Assembly (NCBI GenBank): GCA_937949945.1
Contig: CALFEQ010000066.1
Span: forward strand, 26,117 to 90,116
Origin: an uncultured Myxococcales bacterium
GTDB taxonomy: Bacteria > Myxococcota_A > Polyangia > Polyangiales > Polyangiaceae
Length of the DNA: 64,000 nucleotides
Direction of reading: 5' to 3'
In this document: in pieces, positions 34,393 through 42,387 of the stretch
Position numbering within the stretch: position 1 is the stretch's first letter
Layout: each line of letters begins with the position of its first letter
Notes under the pieces: model-generated
The model's input: the letters and a program-made list of their open reading frames with translations, nothing else
What the model was told of the DNA's origin: nothing
Databases searched by the model: none
Made by a program: the position numbers and the translations under genes

Positions 34393-35783
34393 TCACGGGC
34401 TGGCCCGCGCAGCCAGGCCTCGGCCTCCGCGAAATCGTCGAACGCGCGGGCAGCGACGGCGTACTCCGCCGCCTGGACGTTGAACCCGCGCATGAGCGCG
34501 GTCGACTCGACCAGGACGGCCATGCGATCGAACGCCTTGTGCTCGCGGATCCACGACCAGAGCGCGGCGTGTCCTTGCTTCGTCCCGTCGGCCAGACGCG
34601 CGTCGAGGAGCAGCGCACGCAACCCCGCGCTCTCGAGCGCCTGGGCCAAGAACGCGTTCGACGCGTGCGCGTCGTCTTCCGTGCTCATCCGCCCGCGAAC
34701 GCATGCGAGGAGGTAGCCGTCGCGGACGGAGGTCTCGACGACCACCTGCGACGTCGGCAAGGTGAGCGTCCGACTTCGGGCAATGCCCGCGCCACTGTCC
34801 GCGACGAGCGTCTCGGCATCGTGGATGGCGGTCCCACTGCCGCCGGGCCGATTCGCCGGCGCGGAGCCGTCCGCGCTCCCGGGAGGAGCCGCGGACGTCC
34901 GAGGGAGCGCCGGCTCGAGCGCCGCGGCATCGACGGCGAAGCTGCCCACGACGGATCGGATGGCCTCGCCCATCTCCTCCGCCGTCTGGAAGCGTCGCGC
35001 CGCGTCGAGATCGAGCGCCCTGTCGACGAGCGCGGCGACGTCTCGCGGCAGCCAGGGCGCGCGGTCGCCGATGCGCACCTGCTTCGTGCAGATCGCGATG
35101 ATGATGTCCCCGAGGCTCTTCTCGGCCTCGTGCGGTGTCGCGCCCGTCAGCGCCTCGTAGAGGACGACGCCGAGCGACCAGAGGTCGCTCCGAGCGTCGA
35201 TCTCCTTCGCGCTGCGCGCCTGCTCGGGCGACATGTAGAGCGGCGTGCCGACGAGCGTCCGCTCGCTCGTGAGCGATCGCCGCCCGATGTCTCCGAGCGC
35301 CTCGGGCGTGAGCGCCTTGGCGAGCCCGAAGTCGAGGAGCTTGACCACGACGCCTTCGTCCTCGCGAGCGACGAAGAGGTTCGCCGGCTTGATGTCCCGG
35401 TGGAGGATGCCGGCGGCATGCGCCTTCGCGAGCCCGATGCACGCCTGACCGACGAGCCTGAGCGCGAGCGCCGGCTCGAGCGGCCCGCACCGCGCGAGCA
35501 CGGCGCCGAGATCCGCGCCGCGGAGCAGCTCGAAGACGATGTACGGCTTTCCGTCGTCGACGCCGGCATCGAGCACCTGCGCGATGTACCTGCTCTCGAT
35601 CTGCCCGGCCGCACGCGCCTCGCGAAAGACGCTCTCGCCCTCCCCCACCCCGGCCTCGACGATCTTCAGCGCCACCCGCCGGCCCGTCACGAGGTTCTCG
35701 GCCTCGTAAACGCGCCCGGTCGCGCCCTGTCCGATCGGAGAGCGGAGCTCGTACTTCCCGGCCACCCTCGACGGTGCGTGCAC
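34389..35783 (-). CDS. Ser/Thr protein kinase with C-terminal SpoIIAA-like domain
   Basis: The 464-residue form uses a GTG at 35783; a second GTG at 35765 is also possible. The kinase spans 8-275: GQGATGRVY, Lys40, HRDIKPAN at 128-135, DFG at 151-153 and GTPLYMSPEQ. A Pro/Ala/Ser linker (290-335) leads to a domain at 345-462 with alternating strands and helices (VVVETSVRDGYLLACVRGRM, RALLLDARLADGTKQGH, AEYAVAARAFDDFAEAEAWL) that resembles SpoIIAA-like/STAS folds, so self- or partner-phosphorylation switching is plausible. No membrane segment is present. Downstream lie the coupled 57-codon ORF and the NusG paralogue. Confidence 0.88.
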   Translation of the reverse strand: MHAPSRVAGKYELRSPIGQGATGRVYEAENLVTGRRVALKIVEAGVGEGESVFREARAAGQIESRYIAQVLDAGVDDGKPYIVFELLRGADLGAVLARCGPLEPALALRLVGQACIGLAKAHAAGILHRDIKPANLFVAREDEGVVVKLLDFGLAKALTPEALGDIGRRSLTSERTLVGTPLYMSPEQARSAKEIDARSDLWSLGVVLYEALTGATPHEAEKSLGDIIIAICTKQVRIGDRAPWLPRDVAALVDRALDLDAARRFQTAEEMGEAIRSVVGSFAVDAAALEPALPRTSAAPPGSADGSAPANRPGGSGTAIHDAETLVADSGAGIARSRTLTLPTSQVVVETSVRDGYLLACVRGRMSTEDDAHASNAFLAQALESAGLRALLLDARLADGTKQGHAALWSWIREHKAFDRMAVLVESTALMRGFNVQAAEYAVAARAFDDFAEAEAWLRGPARE

Positions 35784-35876
35784 TGCCGTGTCGAAGGATA
35801 ACAGGGAGCGCGTCCGACGTGCGGGACGTGCGGATTGGGCATCGATGGTCGAGCGCCCTTGCACTACGATGCACGA

Positions 35877-36791
35877 ATGGGAAAGCGCGCACGTCTTGCC
35901 CTTTCGATGGCACCGCTCCTCGTCATCGGCGGCCTCGCCCTCGCCGCGTGCGAGGACGACGCGTCGATGGATCCGGCATCGTTCTCGTCCGACGCGGCTG
36001 TCGATTTCAGCGATGCGCGCGCCGACGCCTTCGGCATTCCCGACGCCGCGGACGCGGACGCCGAAGACGCGGCGGACGCCGAAGACGGATCCAGCGGCGA
36101 CGTCCCGGACGGCTCCGACATGGACGCGGCAGACGCCGACTCCGCGGACGCCGAAGACGGTTCCAGCGGCGACATCACGGACGCTGCGGACGCAGCCCTC
36201 GAGTGTGACGGTGGATCCGTGATCTGCGACGGCGTCTGCGTCCCGCGCCTCGGAACGGTCGACCAGGAGCAGAACACCACGAGCGCTGGTCGCGACTATC
36301 TCTGGAAAGGCCGCACGTTCGTGCAGACCTTCACGGCCGGCGCGAGCGGACGACTCGTGGGCGTCGAGGTCTACGTGCAACGCACGCACGTAGGGCCGGA
36401 CCCGGAGGGATCGCTTCGTCTCACGGTCCGGGACGCAAACGACGTCGCGCTCGGCAGCGCCGAGGTCGACCTCTCCCAGTTCCCGATCGACAACAGTCCT
36501 CACCAGCTGGGTGACGAGCCCGGAGCCGGCTACTTCGACCTGGCTGGCGCGTGCATCCCGATCACGGCTGGACGAGGCTACAGGTTCGAGCTCGAGCTCG
36601 TCGGAATCCCAATGGGGGTGTGCACCGCAAACTCGTGCACGGCAGGTCGACTCGGCGAGTTCTGCTACACCGATTCGAACTGCGATTACGCCGTCGGCAT
36701 CGAGTTCTCCAAGGGCGATCCGTATCCGGGCGGCGCCTTCGTCGGTGGATTCGACGACGAGGATTTCATCTTCCGCACCTACGTGCGCTGA
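35877..36791 (+). CDS. Lipoprotein with duplicated acidic linker
   Basis: The 304-residue protein has a signal ending LALAACEDD, a clear lipobox. Residues 35-120 are an Asp/Ala/Ser linker in which a unit of about 27 codons (ADAEDGSSGD and flanks) occurs twice with near-identical DNA (36066-36107 and 36150-36180 region). The C-terminal 170 residues form a beta-rich domain with Cys pairs (CDGGSVICDGVCVP, CTANSCTAG, CYTDSNC) and SLRLTVRDANDVALGSAEVD, compatible with a carbohydrate- or surface-binding module. Function is unknown. It diverges from the kinase gene, 93 bp between starts. Confidence 0.78.
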   Translation: MGKRARLALSMAPLLVIGGLALAACEDDASMDPASFSSDAAVDFSDARADAFGIPDAADADAEDAADAEDGSSGDVPDGSDMDAADADSADAEDGSSGDITDAADAALECDGGSVICDGVCVPRLGTVDQEQNTTSAGRDYLWKGRTFVQTFTAGASGRLVGVEVYVQRTHVGPDPEGSLRLTVRDANDVALGSAEVDLSQFPIDNSPHQLGDEPGAGYFDLAGACIPITAGRGYRFELELVGIPMGVCTANSCTAGRLGEFCYTDSNCDYAVGIEFSKGDPYPGGAFVGGFDDEDFIFRTYVR

Positions 36792-36825
36792 GCGCCTCTC
36801 GTCGCCACCGTGATGACGTGACACG

Positions 36826-37263
36826 TCATGCCCCGCGCCCGCCGACCCCGCGCGCGACGAGCGCCGTGCCCACGACGAGGAGCGCCGCGCCGGCGGGGAC
36901 GAGGACGACGCCGAGCCCGGGATCGCCGCCGCTCGCCCAGAGGCCGCCGAGCAGGAAGCCTCCGGGCAAGAGCACGAGCGACGCCAGGAGCGACGCCGAC
37001 ACCGCGGGCCGCGCCACCTCCGGACGCGCGCGCGCCGTCAGCGCGAACGCGACGTTGACGATCGACAGCAGCGTGCCGTGCGCGTGCGACAGGCGAAGCA
37101 GAAGGCGAGCCGTCTCGCGCCCGGCGTCGAGATAGAACGGCGATTTTGTCGCGTGGAGCAGCTCGAGGACGGCGCCGAGGACGACGAAGACGGCGAGCGC
37201 GCCCCAGCCCGCGCGAAGATGGCGCGTGACGATTCTCTCGAGATCTTCGTCGGGAGCGCTCAC
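36826..37263 (-). CDS. Four-helix membrane protein coupled to octahaem cytochrome
   Basis: The 145-residue protein begins with GTG inside GTGA, overlapping the cytochrome stop. Four hydrophobic segments lie near residues 19-38, 60-76, 86-107 and 115-137. The first is followed by HATKSPFYLD and the second contains SHAHGTLLSIVNVAF, so conserved-looking His residues sit at membrane edges and could bind haem or quinone. No named family is recognised. Coupling suggests it anchors or accepts electrons from the multihaem protein; that role is inference. Confidence 0.72.
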   Translation of the reverse strand: MSAPDEDLERIVTRHLRAGWGALAVFVVLGAVLELLHATKSPFYLDAGRETARLLLRLSHAHGTLLSIVNVAFALTARARPEVARPAVSASLLASLVLLPGGFLLGGLWASGGDPGLGVVLVPAGAALLVVGTALVARGVGGRGA

Positions 37264-39095
37264 TCTGCGATCGTGACCGCGCGCTCGTCACGCGCTGCAA
37301 GGAGCGCCTGGAGGCGCTCGGGTTGGATCTTGCCGTCGGGCCCGAGCGCGAGCGCGGCGGCTCGTTCGGGCGTGAGCGTCGTCGGAGGGAGCGCGGTCAG
37401 CTTCCGGAGCGATCGCTCGGCGATGAAGCGGACCGCCGCGTACGGATCCTGACGCATCTGCTCGAGGAGCGCGCGCTGCCAGCCTGCGCCGCTCGCCGCG
37501 ATGGCGTCGTCGGACCCGAGCGCGTCGGCGACGAGCGCTCGCAGGCCCGCGTCGCCGGAGATGCCGTCGCGCAAGGCGGACGCGAGCTCGGCGCGATCGC
37601 CTGCGAGATCGACGGGCGGCTGGCCGTACCAATCGGAGAGCCACCGCGCCGTCCACGCGAGCGACCGATCGAGGTGGCAGAGGTTGCACGCGTTGGGCTT
37701 CGCGCCCGACAGCGCGGAGGTGTGCGGGCTGTCGATCCGATGCGAGCGCACCGCGGACAGGAGCGCGTAGCTCGTGCGCGGCATGTGGCACGAGACGCAG
37801 GCACGGCCCACAGATCCCTCCGCGTGGTGCGTGTGGCCCGGACCGTATGCGGCCGCATCGTGGCAGCTCGTGCAGCCGCGATCGCCGGCGCGATCCTTCG
37901 CGATCTGCCCTGCCGGATCGCCTCCGTGCATGGAGTGGCAGGACAGGCACGTCATCTTCCGCTCGCCCTCGCCGCGCTGCCAGCACGGAGACTCGACGAG
38001 CCCGTTGTACTCGCGGCCGCCGACGCGGACGGCGCCGTCGGGCCAGAAGATCGCGTCCGCGGGCGCGTCGATCACCGGGGCGCCGCGCGTGCCCATGTTC
38101 GATGCGGTGATGAGCGTGCGCGACGGCTCGAGCGGATCGCCCGCGCGGAACGCGCGCGCGTAGCCGTCGGTCCAGAAGCCGTCCTCGTCGCGCGGGAACG
38201 CGTACGCATGGCACTGCCCGCAGACGGCCGCGGAGCGCTCGGGTGGGAGGCGCCCCGGGTGGACGATCGTCGGGTCGGGCTCCTCCGAGGCGCGCTGCGT
38301 ATAGCGCGCGACGGGATCGCGATGGCGCTCGACGTGCGCGGCGCCCGGCCCGTGGCATGCCTCGCACGCGACGCCGAGCTCGGCCACTCGCGTGTCGAAG
38401 ACGTCGCGCTCGGGATCGTGGCGCGGCTCGCCGGCGACCGCGTGGCAGGCGATGCAGCTCGACGCCCAGCGCACGGGCGGCAGCGGTCGGCCCGGCGGCG
38501 TGATGAACGCCTCGCCGCGCGAGACGAACGCCTGCTCGCGGACGAGCCACACGAAGGGCACGAGCCGGAGATCGCCGGCGCGTCGCCCGGGCACCCAGTA
38601 CGCCTGCTCGCGATGCGACCCCGTCGTGAGCACGACACGACGGGTGACGTCGGGCGCGGGACGACCGGCGATGACGTCGTCGGGATCGGGCAGCGTCGCC
38701 CAGACCTCGTCACCACGGCGCTCGAGGCGGACGATGCGGCCGTCCTCGAGGCGGAGCGGTCGACCGTCGAGCGGCGCCAGCACCGTCGACGGCGACGCGA
38801 GCTGCGTCATCGTGCGGTGATACGTCCGCGAGAAGCTCGCGTGCTCGCCCGGGTGGCACGGCAGGCACGCGGCCGACGACACCCACTCGGCGCCGGTGCT
38901 CGGCCCCGGTCGGCCCGGAGGCGGAGCCGCGCCTCCCCGACGGATCGGCGCGAGCAGGCCGGCGGCTCCGCCTGCGAGCGCGAGCACCGCGCCCACGAGG
39001 CCGAGCCGAGCTCGGCCCCGCGTGGTCATCGCGACGGCGGTGATCGCCGCCGCGACCACGACGCCGAGGCCCGCGATCTCGCCCGGCGACGTCAT
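37260..39095 (-). CDS. Multihaem (eight CXXCH) cytochrome c, membrane-anchored
   Basis: The 611-residue protein has two hydrophobic segments at the N-terminus (GEIAGLGVVVAAAITAVAM and GLVGAVLALAGGAAGLL) and eight CXXCH haem sites: CLPCH, CIACH, CEACH, CGQCH, CLSCH, CTSCH, CVSCH and CNLCH. Several extra His residues (HTHHAEGS, RTYHRTM) may be distal ligands. The layout resembles octahaem or tetratricopeptide-linked cytochromes of Myxococcota and Planctomycetota, some active in nitrite, tetrathionate or hydroxylamine redox chemistry; no catalytic lysine motif (CXXCK) is present. The C-terminus has HEAT-like helices (DPYAAVRFIAERSLRKLT). The frame is intact and starts at ATG 39095. Confidence 0.92.
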   Translation of the reverse strand: MTSPGEIAGLGVVVAAAITAVAMTTRGRARLGLVGAVLALAGGAAGLLAPIRRGGAAPPPGRPGPSTGAEWVSSAACLPCHPGEHASFSRTYHRTMTQLASPSTVLAPLDGRPLRLEDGRIVRLERRGDEVWATLPDPDDVIAGRPAPDVTRRVVLTTGSHREQAYWVPGRRAGDLRLVPFVWLVREQAFVSRGEAFITPPGRPLPPVRWASSCIACHAVAGEPRHDPERDVFDTRVAELGVACEACHGPGAAHVERHRDPVARYTQRASEEPDPTIVHPGRLPPERSAAVCGQCHAYAFPRDEDGFWTDGYARAFRAGDPLEPSRTLITASNMGTRGAPVIDAPADAIFWPDGAVRVGGREYNGLVESPCWQRGEGERKMTCLSCHSMHGGDPAGQIAKDRAGDRGCTSCHDAAAYGPGHTHHAEGSVGRACVSCHMPRTSYALLSAVRSHRIDSPHTSALSGAKPNACNLCHLDRSLAWTARWLSDWYGQPPVDLAGDRAELASALRDGISGDAGLRALVADALGSDDAIAASGAGWQRALLEQMRQDPYAAVRFIAERSLRKLTALPPTTLTPERAAALALGPDGKIQPERLQALLAARDERAVTIAE

Positions 39096-39140
39096 GCGGA
39101 CGTCAGTCTAGAGGAACGAGCGCGGACCTCGAAGTGGTCG

Positions 39141-40172
39141 CTACTTCTTCGTGTCGGCCGACTTGATGTCGTACGCGCGGATCTCGTTCTCGTTGAAGAT
39201 CGGCACGAGGAGACGGCCGCGCTTCGAATCGAGCCCGACGTCCGCGGGCGACGGCGTCTCGGGGATGAAGACCTTCCAGTCGGAGTCTTTCCCGCGGAAG
39301 ACGGCGCTTCCGTCCCACGTCGTGACGATGAGCTCACCGTCGTGGACGACGATGCCGTCGAGACCGGCGCGCGGCAGCTTCTGCACGTCGGACTTCTCGC
39401 CCTTCATGTCGAGCTTGTAGACCTCGCCGGTCCGCAACGTCGCGACCCAGACCTGGTCGTCGCCCGCCGGCGCGAGCCCGTTCGGCCCACCGAGGTCCTT
39501 CGACTTCGCGATCGTCGTGACCTTCTTGTTCTTGTCGATGGCGTAGATCGCGTCCGTCCCCGCGGGCTCGTAGACCCTCGGGCCCGTGCGCTTCGTGCCG
39601 GTGTCCGAGACGAGGATGCGGTCCCCGACGACGGTGACGTCGTTGAGGTCGCTCGCGCCCGGGATCTTCACCTCGCCCAAGGGCGCGCCGGTCTTGCGAT
39701 CGAAGATGCGGACGACGTCGATGTCGGCGACCCAGAGCCGGTCGTCCAGGATCGCCATGCCTTTCGGCGAGTCGAGCTTCACCTTGTTCTTGCCGCTCTC
39801 GATCCACTTGAGCGTCTCGACCACACCGTCAGGCGTGATGCGGGAGATGAAGCCCTTGCCGTCACGGTCCTGAGGCTCGCCGTCGATGTTGCTGACGAGA
39901 TAGACGTCGGCCGCCTCGTCGTACAGCACCGACTCCGGCGTGGAGAAGCCGACGTTCTTCCATGCGACGCTCGGCTTCTTCGGAGCGCCCGCGACCTGGG
40001 CCATGACGGGCTGCACCTTCGACTCGGTGAGCACGTTCGTCGTCGGGATCGTCGGGACGTTCGCCGAGGACGTCTCCGTCGAGGCGGCTTTGTCACGCTT
40101 GTCACACGACGACGCCGCGAGGACGGCGAGCGTGGTCGCGGCAACCAGAGGAGCGAGGCGCTTGCGGGTCAT
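39141..40172 (-). CDS. SMP-30/gluconolactonase-like beta-propeller lipoprotein
   Basis: The 343-residue protein starts at ATG 40172 behind a GGGAGAA ribosome-binding site. The signal peptide ends LAASSCDKRD, a likely lipidation site. From residue 70 the sequence shows six propeller-type blades with NHL/SMP-30 features: STPESVLYDEAADVYLVSNI, SPKGMAILDDRLWVADI, DLNDVTVVGDRILVSDTGT, GGPNGLAPAGDDQVWVATL and GLDGIVVHDGELIVTTWDG. SMP-30 enzymes open lactones; similar surface propellers also bind ligands. Asp/Glu/Asn metal ligands look plausible but cannot be assigned. It lies 45 bp upstream of the cytochrome gene and may share an operon. Confidence 0.85.
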   Translation of the reverse strand: MTRKRLAPLVAATTLAVLAASSCDKRDKAASTETSSANVPTIPTTNVLTESKVQPVMAQVAGAPKKPSVAWKNVGFSTPESVLYDEAADVYLVSNIDGEPQDRDGKGFISRITPDGVVETLKWIESGKNKVKLDSPKGMAILDDRLWVADIDVVRIFDRKTGAPLGEVKIPGASDLNDVTVVGDRILVSDTGTKRTGPRVYEPAGTDAIYAIDKNKKVTTIAKSKDLGGPNGLAPAGDDQVWVATLRTGEVYKLDMKGEKSDVQKLPRAGLDGIVVHDGELIVTTWDGSAVFRGKDSDWKVFIPETPSPADVGLDSKRGRLLVPIFNENEIRAYDIKSADTKK

Positions 40173-40314
40173 CTTGGTTCTCCCTTCGTGGACGACCGAG
40201 CGGTGATACCCAGCGCGCGCGCACCTCTCAAAGCGGTGGATTTCCACGCGATCCGATGCGCCGAACGCGACATGCGAACGCCGAGCGGTGCGGCGTCGGG
40301 CGTCGGCGATCGGT

Positions 40315-41043
40315 TCAGGCGACGGGCGGCGGGCCGAGCACCAACGGGCGAAGCGTCTCGACGTAGAACGCCGGCGCGTCGCGGCGCTCGAGGATGCGCG
40401 TGAGGAGCTCCGTGTAGAAGGGCACGCGGAACGCGGAGGGGAGCGCTCCACGAGCGGGCTCGCTCTTCCGCTCGGCGACGAGCTTGTTCCACCACGCGAG
40501 CTGCGTGATGTAGAGGTCGTTGTCCGTGGCGTCGGCGAGCGCCGTCCAGATGTCGCGCTCGAGCTCGATGCCTTCTTCCTCGGGAGCACCTCGCGCGGCG
40601 TGATCGGCGAGGCGCGCGAGCAGCTCGCGGATGACCTCGGGCTCGGCGCGGTACGACGCGAGGGTCACGAGCGCGTAGCCCTCGAAGAAACGTCGCTCGA
40701 TGATCTCGCGCCGCTGCCGCTCGTTGGTGGGGCCGAGACGAAAGCGCAGCTCGGTGACGCGCATGTCCGTCGCGCGCGCCGGGTCCTGCACGATCGTCGC
40801 GCCGCCCTGCCTCACGCGGACGAGATCGATCTCGGCGAGCCTGTGCACCGCCTGGCGCACGATCGTCCGCGAGACGCCGAACTGCTCGGCGAGAGCTCGC
40901 TCGGGCGGGAGCGCGCTTCCGGGCGCGAGGTCCCCGCGCATGATCGCTTCGGCGAGCTGATCGAAGACACGGTCGGCCGCGTGCTCACGCCGTACGACCT
41001 CGAACTTGCGAACGCTGGCGACCACGCACTCGAAGCGTGACAC
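40315..41043 (-). CDS. GntR-family transcriptional regulator, FadR subgroup
   Basis: The 242-residue protein begins with GTG at 41043. Residues 19-83 form the winged helix (AADRVFDQLAEAIMRGDLAP, then LAEQFGVSRTIVRQAVHRL and a wing RVRQGGATIV). The C-terminal all-helical FCD-like effector domain follows (RREIIERRFFEGYALVTLAS, DIWTALADATDNDLYITQL), where acidic and His residues usually bind a carboxylate. It is transcribed divergently from mevalonate kinase. The shared 224-bp spacer contains an inverted 14-bp motif, so autoregulation and control of mevalonate kinase is a reasonable hypothesis. Confidence 0.9.
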   Translation of the reverse strand: MSRFECVVASVRKFEVVRREHAADRVFDQLAEAIMRGDLAPGSALPPERALAEQFGVSRTIVRQAVHRLAEIDLVRVRQGGATIVQDPARATDMRVTELRFRLGPTNERQRREIIERRFFEGYALVTLASYRAEPEVIRELLARLADHAARGAPEEEGIELERDIWTALADATDNDLYITQLAWWNKLVAERKSEPARGALPSAFRVPFYTELLTRILERRDAPAFYVETLRPLVLGPPPVA

Positions 41044-41053
41044 ATCCAGGATA

Positions 41054-41227
41054 CCTCGTCACCAAGTCAGCAGGTCGCCACATACCGGCACATACAAGGT
41101 TCCCTGGATATTTCGTCCCTCATCAAATGCAGAGTTGCACGGCCATTCGGCGGTCAAGTCATCGAAATTCCACGGCGCCGCCTCGGGCACGCTTGATGCG
41201 AAGGCACCTGCGTACTTGGTGACCAGG
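41054..41227. promoter_or_regulatory. Candidate operator pair in the FadR-mevalonate kinase divergon
   Basis: CCTCGTCACCAAGT at 41054-41067 is the reverse complement of ACTTGGTGACCAGG at 41214-41227 with one mismatch. The second copy contains TGGTGACCA, a 4+1+4 palindrome like the TGGT-n-ACCA cores bound by some FadR-subgroup GntR regulators. One copy lies next to the regulator's start and the other 40 bp before the kinase ATG. Two CACATAC direct repeats (41080-41086, 41090-41096) lie near the first copy. Confidence 0.5.
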
Positions 41228-41267
41228 TTCCCAATCGGAGCCTGACTTTCCTTCCCGTAGGTGACCC

Positions 41268-42308
41268 ATGACGCTTACGCAGCCCGCTTCTCTGCCTTCT
41301 GCTTCTCCTTCTTCTCCTTCGCGCGCGCGCTCCTCGGGAACGGTCAGGGTCGGGCCTCGCACCGGCCTGGCTTCCGGCAAGGTGATCCTCGCCGGTGAGC
41401 ACGCGCTCGATTACGGATTTCCGGCGGTCGCGCTCGGCATCGATCGCGGGGTCCTCGTCAAGGTCACGCACGAGCCGTCCGCGATGGCGACGCGCCTGCG
41501 CCTGCGCGACCTCGGGATGGACGTGAGCGAGCACGACGATCACGACCTCGCGCGTGCGCTGCAGGCCGTCCTCGCCCTCACGAACACGAGCCGCCGCGCC
41601 AAGCGGCCCGCGAAGAACGTACCGCTCACGATCGAGGTGTTCTCGAGCCTCCCCTCCGGCTCCGGTCTCGGCTCCTCGGCCGCGCTCGGCGTCGCGATCG
41701 CCCGCGCCCTCGACCCGCGCGCATCGGAGACCGAGGTGCTGGCCCGCGCGATGGCTTGGGAGCGCGTCTTCCACGGCGAGCCGGCCGGTCTCGACGCGCT
41801 CGTCGCCTCGCGTGGTGGATGCATCTCCTTCGTCCGCGGCGGCACACCGACGTCGATCGAGCTCGGCTGCGGCGCTTGGCTCTGCGTCGGCCTCAGCGGC
41901 CGCGCCGCGAACCCGCGCGCGATCGTGGCTTCGGTCGCCGCCAAGCGCGCCAACGATCCGCTCGCGACGACGGGCATCTTCGAGGCGATCGGCGGCATCG
42001 CGCGGCGCATGGCGGACGCGCTCCGCGCGGGCGACCTCGATCGCGTCGGGCATCTGATGACGGCGAACCACGCGCTCTTGCGCCGACTCGGCGTCTCGAC
42101 GCCGGCGCTCGATCGGATGTGCGAGCTCGCCATCGGCGCCGGCGCGTCGGGCGCGAAGCTCACGGGGGCCGGCGGCGGCGGGTGCGCGATCGCCCTCGCG
42201 CCGACGCGGAGCGCGGCCGACGCCGTCCTCGAGGCGTGGCGCCGTGAGCTCTTCGCCGCGTTCTCCGTCCCGATCGGCACCGCCCGCGCGACGATCGGCG
42301 CGGGCTAG
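41268..42308 (+). CDS. mvk: Mevalonate kinase
   Basis: The 346-residue GHMP kinase phosphorylates mevalonate in the isoprenoid pathway. Motif 1 (ASGKVILAGEHALDYG) is at 35-50, the phosphate loop LPSGSGLGSSAALG at 128-141, the catalytic Asp in GEPAGLDALVAS at about 176, and motif 3 KLTGAGGGGCAIAL near 290. An AGGTGA ribosome-binding site lies four bases before the ATG. The first 30 residues are a low-complexity Ser/Pro leader. Myxobacteria commonly use the mevalonate route; the other pathway genes are not in this window. A divergent FadR-type regulator precedes it. Confidence 0.93.
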   Translation: MTLTQPASLPSASPSSPSRARSSGTVRVGPRTGLASGKVILAGEHALDYGFPAVALGIDRGVLVKVTHEPSAMATRLRLRDLGMDVSEHDDHDLARALQAVLALTNTSRRAKRPAKNVPLTIEVFSSLPSGSGLGSSAALGVAIARALDPRASETEVLARAMAWERVFHGEPAGLDALVASRGGCISFVRGGTPTSIELGCGAWLCVGLSGRAANPRAIVASVAAKRANDPLATTGIFEAIGGIARRMADALRAGDLDRVGHLMTANHALLRRLGVSTPALDRMCELAIGAGASGAKLTGAGGGGCAIALAPTRSAADAVLEAWRRELFAAFSVPIGTARATIGAG

Positions 42309-42387
42309 ATCCCGATCGCTCGGAAGGAGCTTGCGAGCGTCGCCGGCGGCGTCGACGCGCCATCGGCCGTGATAGCATCGCGAGGTC

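Noticed and set aside
37323..40403. A 1026-codon plus-strand frame opposite the cytochrome and propeller genes
   Set aside because: The minus-strand genes carry eight CXXCH sites and propeller blades; the plus-strand frame has no recognisable features.
40623..41245. Short plus-strand frames reading through the FadR-kinase spacer
   Set aside because: They overlap the regulator antisense and the spacer, have no motif and would block the divergent promoter.
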